The position numbers and the translations under genes were made by a program. A stretch of 6,652 bases of DNA from AC-37 sp035275105. GTDB lineage: Bacteria; Actinomycetota; Thermoleophilia; Solirubrobacterales; Thermoleophilaceae. Below the pieces are notes generated by a model. The model worked only from the letters and a program-made list of their open reading frames with translations. It made no database searches and was not told the DNA's origin. The DNA lies in the NCBI GenBank assembly GCA_035275105.1, contig DATENL010000274.1:1-6652 (forward strand), given 5' to 3'. Below, piece by piece: positions 1-5,749 of the stretch; positions within the stretch are counted from its first letter, which is position 1, and every line of letters begins with the position of its first letter.

Positions 1-22
1 CCCCCTGTTGCGCAACAGGGGG
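1..22. repeat. Perfect 22-bp palindrome inside aroE
   Basis: The half-site CCCCCTGTTGC is followed immediately by its exact reverse complement, with no spacer; the core is TTGCGCAA. It begins at the first base of the window, so it could extend further left. It lies within the aroE reading frame and encodes roughly PPVAQQG. There is no T-run on either side, so it does not look like an intrinsic terminator. It could be a protein-binding site, a coding-embedded palindromic repeat or a chance match; chance is unlikely for eleven consecutive matched pairs. Confidence 0.75.
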
Positions 23-324
23 CCAGGCCACCTGTTGCGCTCCTGGTGAACGCCACCTCCGTCGGCCTCGACCCCTCGGTACCGGACGACGACGCGCTGG
101 CCGGGCTGGGGCTCGAGGGCGCCGACGCGCCACCACTGGTCGTCGACCTGGTCTACCGCGGCGACGGTGAGCCGACCCCGGTGGCGGCGTGGGCCGGCGC
201 CGCCGGCTCCGAGGTGGTCGACGGGCTGGAGGTGCTGGTGCGCCAGGGGGCGCGCAGCTTCTCGCTCTGGACCGGGCTGGACGCCCCGCTTAACGCCATG
301 CGGGCCGCCGCTCGCGCCGCCTGA
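1..324 (+). CDS. aroE: Shikimate dehydrogenase, C-terminal part (5' end outside window)
   Basis: This is the last 107 codons of an NADP-dependent shikimate dehydrogenase, which reduces 3-dehydroshikimate to shikimate in the cytoplasmic aromatic amino acid pathway. The frame is open from base 1, so the N-terminal shikimate-binding domain lies outside. Visible family landmarks, numbered from the window edge, are the Rossmann-domain segment LLVNATSVGL (14-23), the strand DLVYR (49-53) with a downstream TP, and the C-terminal block DGLEVLVRQGARSFSLWTG (74-92), where Q82 matches the glutamine that contacts substrate. A GTG at 46 is not a real start, because it falls inside the conserved NATS segment. 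Residues 2-13 (PVAQQGARPPVA) are unusual: they are encoded by a palindrome and a direct repeat and contain PPVA twice. The pilus genes follow on the same strand after 52 bases. Identification rests on motifs only but is strong. Confidence 0.9.
   Translation, partial: PPVAQQGARPPVALLVNATSVGLDPSVPDDDALAGLGLEGADAPPLVVDLVYRGDGEPTPVAAWAGAAGSEVVDGLEVLVRQGARSFSLWTGLDAPLNAMRAAARAA
4..40 (+). repeat. Direct repeat CCTGTTGCGC (4-13 and 31-40)
   Basis: The 10-mer CCTGTTGCGC occurs at 4-13, as the left part of the palindrome, and again at 31-40, 27 bases later and therefore in the same codon phase. It produces the repeated peptide PVA in aroE. The second copy is flanked by a small inverted repeat, CCAGG (23-27) and CCTGG (42-46). 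I did not find another copy elsewhere in the window. Confidence 0.65.
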
Positions 325-376
325 CGGGGCGGCCGGGCGAAAAATCTCCGCTGGGACCTAAACATGCGTCCGAGCC
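325..376. other. Short intergenic gap between aroE and the pilus operon
   Basis: These 52 bases separate the aroE stop from the chosen start at 377. A GC-only stem can form around the aroE stop (GCCGCC 316-321 with GGCGGC 328-333, 6-base loop), but no T-run follows, so I do not call a terminator. The only AT-rich patch is GAAAAATCT (339-347). A weak -10-like TAAACA (359-364) lies 12 bases before the 377 start, without a convincing -35. Read-through from aroE into the pilus genes is equally possible. Confidence 0.4.
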
Positions 377-1027
377 ATGCCGATAGAGCGGGCGATGGCA
401 GTTCCCCGCCCCGTACTGCTCGCGCTGCTCGGCCTCGGTCTGCTCGCTTCCGTGTTCCTCGTGACGCGGAACGGCTCGAACGAGTCCGTGAAGAGCTCCA
501 CGGCCCCGCTGGCAAAGCCCGCCGTGACGCCTACCGCTCCCGACTCCGGCAAGTCCGGCAAGGGCGCGGCGTCGAAGAAGGCCGAGGCGCACAAGGCCGC
601 CCCGGCGGACGCCAAGGAGCGCAAGGGCGCCGGCGACAAGGCAGCGACCAAGAAGGCCGCCGCCAAGCCGGCAGGCAAGGGCGCGGCCGGCAAGGCTGCG
701 GCCGCCGGCGGTGTCGACGGGCGCGTCCTTCGGGCGGCCCGCGCGCTGGGCGAGGACAAGGCCGTCGTCTTCTTCTTCAGCAAGCCGGGTGCGGCCGACG
801 ATGTCGGCGCCCGGGTCGCGATGAAGTCCCTCCGCGGAATGGACCGGGTCGAGATCTTCGACGCGAGCCTCGACGAGCTGGCGGCCTACCGGCCGATGCT
901 GGCCAACGTCGGGATCTCGCAGATCCCCTCGACGGTGATCGTTCGCCCGGGTAAGAAGGCCATCCTCATCCAGGGCTTCGTCGACGCCGGCACCCTTCGC
1001 CAGAACGTCGCGGACGCCCTCCGATGA
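377..1027 (+). CDS. Membrane-anchored, cysteine-free thioredoxin-fold protein coupled to pilB
   Basis: A 216-residue protein of unassigned function. Order of parts: a short basic N-terminus; one hydrophobic segment (about 12-30) that would act as a signal anchor; a low-complexity linker (about 40-110), roughly one fifth Lys and one third Ala, like histone-H1 tails; then a compact domain (about 113-216). That domain has the order of a thioredoxin fold: strand AVVFFFSKPG (129-138), helix, strand RVEIFDA, helix, then IPSTVIVRPGKKAI (183-196) with P184 at the cis-proline position and a C-terminal helix. The CxxC site is absent, and the whole protein has no cysteine, so dithiol redox chemistry is excluded; a binding or scaffold role is inferred. 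The anchor predicts that linker and domain face outside. The start could instead be ATG 395, which keeps the anchor; neither has a clear ribosome binding site. Its stop overlaps the pilB start (ATGA), implying translational coupling and a pilus-related job. The thioredoxin call is from pattern alone. Confidence 0.7.
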   Translation: MPIERAMAVPRPVLLALLGLGLLASVFLVTRNGSNESVKSSTAPLAKPAVTPTAPDSGKSGKGAASKKAEAHKAAPADAKERKGAGDKAATKKAAAKPAGKGAAGKAAAAGGVDGRVLRAARALGEDKAVVFFFSKPGAADDVGARVAMKSLRGMDRVEIFDASLDELAAYRPMLANVGISQIPSTVIVRPGKKAILIQGFVDAGTLRQNVADALR

Positions 1028-2862
1028 ACGATCCCCAGGCCCCGGCCGAGCTCCGGCCGATCCCCCTCGACGACCTGCCCGACGACGCGCCCAGCGTCTC
1101 GCTGGACGGTGCCCCGAACCCGGCCGACGCCGTGGACATGGGCGAGGAGTCGTCGGATGGCTTCGCCGGAATCACCGCTCCGCGCCGCCGCGGCGGCGCC
1201 GCACGCTTCATCTCCGACGTCATCGTCGAGCTCGGCTTCCTGCCGCAGGCGCGCGTCGACGCCGCCGTCGAGGAGGGCAAGACGTCGGGCCGCTCGCCCG
1301 AGGAGGTCCTGCTCCAGTCCGGCGTCCTGAGCGCCGACCAGCTCGCCCGCGCCACCGCCGAGCGCTTCGGCCTCGACCACGTCGACCTCACGGTCTACAA
1401 GCCGGACCTCGCGGCGGTCAACCTGCTCACGCCGCCGGCCGCCCGCCGCTACAACGCGGTGCCGATCGGCTTCCACTCCAACGGCCACCTGCTCGTGGCG
1501 ATGTCGGACCCGTCGAACGTCCTGGCGATCGACGACCTCAAGCTCATGACGGGGTACGAGATCCGCCCGGCGGTGGCCTCCGCCGAGGACATCGCCGGGC
1601 TGATCGTGAAGATGAACCGCCTCGACGACGCGGTCGCCGAGTCGCTGGAGATCGACGAGGACGAGGACGACCCGTCGATCGTCGAGGAGATCCGCGAGTC
1701 CGCCACGGACGCGCCGACGATCAAGCTCGTCAACTCGATCATCGCTCAGGCGGTCGAGGACGGCGCCTCGGACATCCACTTCGAGCCGCACAACAAGGAC
1801 ATGCGCGTGCGCTTCCGCGTCGACGGCGTGCTCCACGAGACCACGACGATCCCGCGCCGGATGGTGGCGGGTGTCGTGTCGCGCGTGAAGATCATGGCCG
1901 ACCTCGACATCGCCGAGCGGCGGCTCCCGCAGGACGGCCGCGTGACGCTCCAGGTCGAGGGCCACCAGGTGGACGTCCGAATCGTCACGCTGCCGTCGAA
2001 CGCCGGCGAGGGGATCGTCATGCGACTCCTCGACAAGGAGGCGGTGCTGCTCTCGCTGGACGCCCTCGGCATCCGCGACATCGCGCGCGAGCGCTTCGAG
2101 GCGGGCTTCCACCAGGCCTACGGCGCCGTCCTCGTGACCGGCCCGACCGGCTCCGGCAAGACGAGCACGCTCTACGCGGCGCTCAACACGGTCAACAGCA
2201 TCGAGAAGAACATCATCACGATCGAGGACCCGGTCGAGTACCAGGTCCCCGGCCTCAACCAGATGCAGGTCAACCTGAAGGCGGGGCTCACCTTCTCCGC
2301 CGGCCTGCGCTCGATGCTCCGCGCCGACCCCGACATCATCATGGTCGGCGAGATCCGCGACGCCGACACCGCGCGGATCGCGATCGAGGCCGCCCTCACC
2401 GGCCACCTCGTCCTCACCACGCTCCACACCAACGACGCGCCGTCGGCGATCACCCGCCTCACGGAGATGGGCGTGGCGCCGTTCCTGACCGCCTCCGCGG
2501 TCGACGTGGTCGTCGCCCAGCGACTCGCCCGGCGCCTGTGCAACTACTGCAAGAAGCGCACCGTGCTCACCCAGGAGGCGCTCAAGGCCGCCAACTTCCA
2601 CGAGGCCGCGTTCGACATCGAGGCGTACGAGCCCGTCGGCTGCGCGCGCTGCTCGAACACCGGCTACAAGGGCCGCGTCGGCATCTACGAGGTGATGACC
2701 GTCAGCGACGAGATTCGCGAGATGACGATCGAGAAGCGCGGGGCCGACCAGATCCGCCACAAGTCGGTGGAGCAGGGAATGCGGCTGCTGCGAGACGACG
2801 GGCTGGACAAGGTCCGGCTCGGGATCACCTCGATTGCGGAGGTCGCGCGGGTTGCGTCTTAG
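1024..2862 (+). CDS. pilB: Type IV pilus assembly (extension) ATPase PilB / GspE family
   Basis: A 612-residue cytoplasmic hexameric ATPase of the secretion superfamily that powers pilin polymerisation through PilC. Residues 1-60 are a Pro/Asp-rich extension. Residues 61-195 form an N-terminal MshEN/T2SSE_N-type domain, followed by an acidic linker (about 200-226). The ATPase core shows ASDIHFEP (248-255), the arginine-rich segment RVRFRVDG, Walker A GPTGSGKTS (373-381, K379), the Asp box ITIEDPVE (398-405), Walker B DPDIIMVGE (435-443, E443) and the His box GHLVLTTLHT (460-469). A zinc-type tetracysteine (C506, C509, C540, C543) is intact, as in PilB/GspE and unlike PilT. Length is slightly above the usual 560-580 because of the N-terminal tail. 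The MshEN half-motifs lack the usual Arg and Gly of the c-di-GMP signature, so nucleotide sensing is doubtful. The ATG overlaps the upstream stop by four bases and has no clear ribosome binding site, so coupled translation is likely. Confidence 0.95.
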   Translation: MNDPQAPAELRPIPLDDLPDDAPSVSLDGAPNPADAVDMGEESSDGFAGITAPRRRGGAARFISDVIVELGFLPQARVDAAVEEGKTSGRSPEEVLLQSGVLSADQLARATAERFGLDHVDLTVYKPDLAAVNLLTPPAARRYNAVPIGFHSNGHLLVAMSDPSNVLAIDDLKLMTGYEIRPAVASAEDIAGLIVKMNRLDDAVAESLEIDEDEDDPSIVEEIRESATDAPTIKLVNSIIAQAVEDGASDIHFEPHNKDMRVRFRVDGVLHETTTIPRRMVAGVVSRVKIMADLDIAERRLPQDGRVTLQVEGHQVDVRIVTLPSNAGEGIVMRLLDKEAVLLSLDALGIRDIARERFEAGFHQAYGAVLVTGPTGSGKTSTLYAALNTVNSIEKNIITIEDPVEYQVPGLNQMQVNLKAGLTFSAGLRSMLRADPDIIMVGEIRDADTARIAIEAALTGHLVLTTLHTNDAPSAITRLTEMGVAPFLTASAVDVVVAQRLARRLCNYCKKRTVLTQEALKAANFHEAAFDIEAYEPVGCARCSNTGYKGRVGIYEVMTVSDEIREMTIEKRGADQIRHKSVEQGMRLLRDDGLDKVRLGITSIAEVARVAS

Positions 2863-2876
2863 GCGCGCCTGCCGAT

Positions 2877-2881
2877 AAGGA
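2877..2881 (+). promoter_or_regulatory. Ribosome binding site of pilT
   Basis: AAGGA lies 9 bases before the pilT ATG at 2891, within the 28-base gap after pilB. It is the clearest Shine-Dalgarno sequence in the window and fixes the pilT start. It suggests that pilT can be initiated independently, whereas pilB appears to depend on coupling. Confidence 0.7.
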
Positions 2882-2890
2882 CCCTGAACG

Positions 2891-4021
2891 ATGAACTTCG
2901 ACTTCGCGGAAATCCTCCTGGAGGTAATCGAGGCCGGCGCCTCGGACCTCCACCTCACGGCCGGCTCGCCGCCCATGGTGCGCGAGAAGGGCAAGCTGCG
3001 CGCACTTGACTACCCGATCCTCGCGCCGACCGACACGCGCGAGATCGTCTACTCGATCCTCAACAACGAGCAGCGCAAGCGGCTCGAGGTCGACTGGCAG
3101 ATCGACCTCTCGTACTCGGTGCCGAACAAGGCGCGCTTCCGCGTCAACGCGTTCTTCCAGCGCGCGTCGATCGGCGCCGTGATGAGGACGATCCCGACCG
3201 ACATCCCGAAGCTCCAGGACCTCGGGCTGCCGCCGGTGCTCGCCGACTTCACCAAGAAGCCGCGCGGCTTCGTGCTGGTCACGGGCCCCACCGGCTCGGG
3301 CAAGTCCACGACGCTCGCCGCGATGATCGACATGATCAACAAGGAGCGGCACGAGCACATCCTCACGATCGAGGATCCGATCGAGTTTCTCCACCGCCAC
3401 CAGAACTGCATCGTCAACCAGCGCGAGCTCGGGACCGACGCGATGACGTTCGCCGACGGCCTCAAGGCCGCCCTGCGTCAAGACCCCGACGTGATCCTCG
3501 TCGGCGAGATGCGCGACCTCGAGACGATGGCGACGGCCCTGACCGCCGCCGAGACCGGCCACCTCGTGTTCGCCACCCTGCACACCCAGGACACGGCGCA
3601 GACGGTGGACCGGATCGTGGACGCCTTCCCGCCGACGCAGCAGCACCAGGTGCGCGTCCAGCTCTCGATCGCCCTCCAGGGCATCGTCACCCAGCAGCTG
3701 CTCCAGACCGCGGACGGCACGGAGCGCGTGTGCGCCACCGAGGTGCTCGTGCCCACGCCCGGCATCAGGAACCTGATCCGCGAGGGCAAGACCCACCAGA
3801 TCTACTCGGCGCTCCAGACCGGCGCCGCGCACGGGATGCAGTCGATGGACGCGTCCCTGGTGGACCTCGTCCGGCGCGGCAAGATCAGCAAGACGATGGC
3901 CGAGCGCCGCTCGTCCACGCCCGAGGAGCTCAAGCGCCTGATGGGCCAGGCCGGGATCGCCAACGGCGGGATGGAGATGCCCAACATGCAGGTGCCGGGC
4001 AACGGCGCGAAGGTGGCGTAG
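2891..4021 (+). CDS. pilT: Type IV pilus retraction ATPase PilT
   Basis: A 376-residue cytoplasmic ATPase that powers pilus depolymerisation, needed for twitching and for pulling in DNA or surfaces. The N-terminal PAS-like region carries ASDLHLTAGSPP (17-28). The core has Walker A GPTGSGKST (132-140, K138), the Asp box TIEDPIEF (159-166), Walker B DPDVILVGEMRD (198-209, E206) and the His box GHLVFATLHT (223-232, H231). The retraction-specific C-terminal signature is present as GIRNLIRE (291-298), with Gly in place of the usual first Ala. The HGMQSMDASL segment (314-323) also matches PilT. The PilB-type tetracysteine is absent, which separates it from extension ATPases. A Met/Gly/Asn-rich tail (about 352-376) makes it some 25-30 residues longer than typical PilT. 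It lies 28 bases after pilB and 3 before pilC. PilU, a paralogue, is the alternative, but the single copy and AIRNLIRE-type motif favour PilT. Confidence 0.95.
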   Translation: MNFDFAEILLEVIEAGASDLHLTAGSPPMVREKGKLRALDYPILAPTDTREIVYSILNNEQRKRLEVDWQIDLSYSVPNKARFRVNAFFQRASIGAVMRTIPTDIPKLQDLGLPPVLADFTKKPRGFVLVTGPTGSGKSTTLAAMIDMINKERHEHILTIEDPIEFLHRHQNCIVNQRELGTDAMTFADGLKAALRQDPDVILVGEMRDLETMATALTAAETGHLVFATLHTQDTAQTVDRIVDAFPPTQQHQVRVQLSIALQGIVTQQLLQTADGTERVCATEVLVPTPGIRNLIREGKTHQIYSALQTGAAHGMQSMDASLVDLVRRGKISKTMAERRSSTPEELKRLMGQAGIANGGMEMPNMQVPGNGAKVA

Positions 4022-4024
4022 GCG

Positions 4025-5239
4025 ATGGCGACGTTCGCCTTCAAGGCCGTCGACCTCTCGGGCGTCCCGACGCGCGGCGAGCTGGACGGTGACGACAAGC
4101 AGACCGTCGCCTCGCAGCTGCGCTCGAAGGGCCTGATCGTCCTCGACATCGAGGAGCAGAAGACCACCGACCTGGCCGACTACTTCAGCCGCTTCAAGCG
4201 CGTCAAGGCGCAGGAGCTCACGATCGCGACGCGTCAGCTCGCCACGATGATCTCGTCGGGCATGTCGCTGCTCCGCGCGATGTACGTGCTCGAGGAGCAG
4301 GCGCGCAGCGACAAGTTCCGCGAGGCCATCACCTCGGTGCGCATGGACGTGGAGGCCGGCATCGCGCTCTCCGACGCGCTGGGCCGCCACCCCGACATCT
4401 TCAACGACCTCTACATCGCCATGGTCGGCGCCGGTGAGGTCGGCGGAATCCTCGAGGAGACCCTCGAGCGGGTCGCCGACCAGCTCGAGAAGGACGACTC
4501 GCTGAAGCGCCAGGTGAAGGCCGCGATGATGTACCCGTTCCTGATCGGCGGCTTCGCGCTGTCGGTGCTGCTCGCGCTCGTCACCTTCCTCGTCCCCGTC
4601 TTCGAGAAGGTCTTCAAGCAGTTCCACGGCGAGCTGCCGCCGATCACGAAGGTCACCGTGGCCATGTCGCACTTCGTGACGGGCCAGTGGTACCTGATGT
4701 TCCTGATCTCCTTCGGGATGGTCTACGGCTTCAAGAAGTGGAAGCGCTCCGCGCGCGGCCGCGAGCAGTGGGACCGCTTCAAGCTCAAGGTGCCGTGGAA
4801 GATCGGCGACCTCGTCCAGAAGGTCTGCCTCGCGCGCTTCTCGCGCACGTACTCGGCGCTTATCGGGGCCGGCGTCCCGATGCTCCAGGCGATCGAGATC
4901 ACGGGTAAGACCTCCGGCAACAAGGTCATCGAGAAGGCCATGATGGCCGTCGGCGAGTCGGTCCGCGCGGGCGGGTCCCTGACGACCCCGATGCGCGCCG
5001 AGCCCTCGGCCTTCCCGATCATGGTCACGCAGATGATCGGCGTCGGCGAGGAGACCGGCGCCCTCGAGCAGATGCTCTCGAAGATCGCGGACTTCTACGA
5101 GGACGAGGTGGCGGCCGGCCTGAAGGCCCTGACGTCGATCCTCGAGCCCCTGATGATCGTCGTCGTGGGCGGAATCGTCGGCTTCATCGTCGTCTCGATG
5201 TACATGCCGATGTTCAAGGTCTACGACTCGATCCGCTAG
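4025..5239 (+). CDS. pilC: Type IV pilus inner-membrane platform protein PilC / GspF family
   Basis: A 404-residue polytopic membrane protein, the usual family length, that couples PilB and PilT to pilin movement in the membrane. The N-terminus (FAFKAVDLSGVPTRGELDG) is the typical short pre-domain. Two tandem T2SF domains follow: the first about 67-190 (RQLATMISSGMSLLRAM; VGAGEVGGILEETLERVA), the second about 270-393 (FSRTYSALIGAGVPMLQAIE; IGVGEETGALEQMLSKIADFYEDEV). Hydrophobic segments lie near 172-193, 221-236 and 373-394, giving the expected three-span topology. The closing residues MYMPMFKVYDSI are diagnostic of the family. The ATG lies 3 bases after the pilT stop; a possible ribosome binding site, GAAGG (4009-4013), is inside the end of pilT. 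Its TAG stop shares bases with the stop of the convergent DUF488 gene. GspF of a type II secretion system is the alternative, but PilT next door argues for a pilus. Confidence 0.95.
   Translation: MATFAFKAVDLSGVPTRGELDGDDKQTVASQLRSKGLIVLDIEEQKTTDLADYFSRFKRVKAQELTIATRQLATMISSGMSLLRAMYVLEEQARSDKFREAITSVRMDVEAGIALSDALGRHPDIFNDLYIAMVGAGEVGGILEETLERVADQLEKDDSLKRQVKAAMMYPFLIGGFALSVLLALVTFLVPVFEKVFKQFHGELPPITKVTVAMSHFVTGQWYLMFLISFGMVYGFKKWKRSARGREQWDRFKLKVPWKIGDLVQKVCLARFSRTYSALIGAGVPMLQAIEITGKTSGNKVIEKAMMAVGESVRAGGSLTTPMRAEPSAFPIMVTQMIGVGEETGALEQMLSKIADFYEDEVAAGLKALTSILEPLMIVVVGGIVGFIVVSMYMPMFKVYDSIR
5236..5239. other. Shared stop tetranucleotide CTAG between convergent genes
   Basis: The pilC stop is TAG at 5237-5239 on the plus strand; the DUF488 stop is TAG on the minus strand, read from CTA at 5236-5238. 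The two genes overlap by two bases (5237-5238) within the palindrome CTAG and leave no room for a terminator between them, so each transcript must end inside the other gene. I see no hairpin with a T-run nearby on either strand. Confidence 0.85.
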
Positions 5240-5727
5240 TCAGCGCGCGGCCGCAGGTGGGTGACCGCCAGCCCGTGCTCGTCCTCGAGCCGTCTCGCCA
5301 CCAGCGACCGGTGGCAGGCCTCCGGGTCGCGCTCCACGCATAGGAGCGCGGCAACGCCGTCCCGCGGCATCTCGGCCACGAGCGCGTCGAGGTCCGCGTC
5401 GTCCAGGATCTCGCGCGTGTAGCGCTCCACGTACTCGGGCGCGAGCTCCGAGCGCGAGCGCTTGCCCTCGCCCCGGCGCGCGTCCTCGGCGTACTGGAGC
5501 TGGCGCAGCTCGGTCGTGGGGGCGAGCTCGCGGTGGTGGCGGTAGTCGATCCCGGCCTCCGCAAGCGCCGCCTGGAGCCGCTTCGCGTTCGCCCACGCGT
5601 ACTCGCGCCCGCGCACTCCGCGGCGCTGGCGAACGTCCAGCAGCTGCTCGACGCCGGCGTCCTTCAACGCGGCGAGGAACGCGTCGAGCGTGAAGCCGTA
5701 GACGCCGATGGTTGCGAGGCGGGGCAC
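5236..5727 (-). CDS. DUF488 family protein
   Basis: A 163-residue soluble protein of the DUF488 family, whose biochemical role is not settled. It starts at GTG (5725-5727 on the complement) with VPRLATIGVYGFTLDAF, matching the usual opening TIG plus aromatic and Phe. Family landmarks are LLDVRQRRGVRG (29-40), YAWANAKRLQAALAEAGIDY (43-62), and the signature ALLCVERDPEACHRSLVA (127-144) with C130, E132, C138 and H139, followed by VTHLRP near the end. DVRQRRGVRG in place of the common DVRxxPxS matches an actinobacterial subfamily as I remember it. The frame stays open upstream to about 5973, but those extra codons lie antisense to the next gene and do not resemble the family, so I reject them. 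No ribosome binding site is visible before the GTG. It converges on pilC and diverges from the bactofilin-like gene with only 22 bases between; no functional link to the pilus is evident. Confidence 0.88.
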   Translation of the reverse strand: MPRLATIGVYGFTLDAFLAALKDAGVEQLLDVRQRRGVRGREYAWANAKRLQAALAEAGIDYRHHRELAPTTELRQLQYAEDARRGEGKRSRSELAPEYVERYTREILDDADLDALVAEMPRDGVAALLCVERDPEACHRSLVARRLEDEHGLAVTHLRPRAD

Positions 5728-5741
5728 GTGGCGGTTAGTGT
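5712..5741 (+). promoter_or_regulatory. Possible promoter for a leaderless bactofilin-like transcript
   Basis: TTGCGA (5712-5717) and TAGTGT (5736-5741) are separated by 18 bases, an acceptable spacing for a housekeeping sigma factor, and match the -35 and -10 consensus partly (4 of 6 and 4 of 6). Transcription would start about 5748-5750, on or next to the ATG at 5750, giving a leaderless mRNA. This fits the lack of a ribosome binding site upstream. The -35 lies inside the 5' end of the divergent DUF488 gene. Leaderless starts are common in actinobacteria; this site is inferred. Confidence 0.35.
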
Positions 5742-5749
5742 GACCGCAG
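5728..5749. other. 22-bp divergent intergenic space
   Basis: Only 22 bases separate the DUF488 GTG from the ATG of the bactofilin-like gene. Promoter elements for both must extend into coding sequence. On the plus strand it contains the TAGTGT element described separately; on the minus strand I see no convincing -10 and no Shine-Dalgarno sequence. Confidence 0.7.

Noticed and set aside
46..324. Independent small gene starting at GTG 46
   Set aside because: The GTG is within the conserved LLVNATSVGL segment of AroE and the frame is open to base 1, so it is the tail of a longer gene.
316..333. GC hairpin spanning the aroE stop as a terminator
   Set aside because: Only six pairs, no T-run after it, and such stems arise easily in DNA this rich in G and C.
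571..706. Lys/Ala linker as a DNA tandem repeat or a histone-like gene
   Set aside because: The bias is at the amino acid level without a regular DNA period, and the segment lies between a membrane anchor and a folded domain in a single frame.
364..954. Plus-strand frame starting at ATG 364
   Set aside because: Arg/Gly-rich translation in the wrong phase across the Lys/Ala linker and thioredoxin-like domain; third-position composition favours the frame ending at 1027.
886..2994. Long open frame on the minus strand (about 700 codons) opposite pilB
   Set aside because: It is antisense to a gene with all PilB motifs; its Arg/Asp/Val/Leu-rich, motif-free translation is the normal by-product of very high third-position GC.
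2825..4672. Long open frame on the minus strand (about 615 codons) opposite pilT and pilC
   Set aside because: Same reason: low-complexity antisense of two confident genes, with no recognisable domain.
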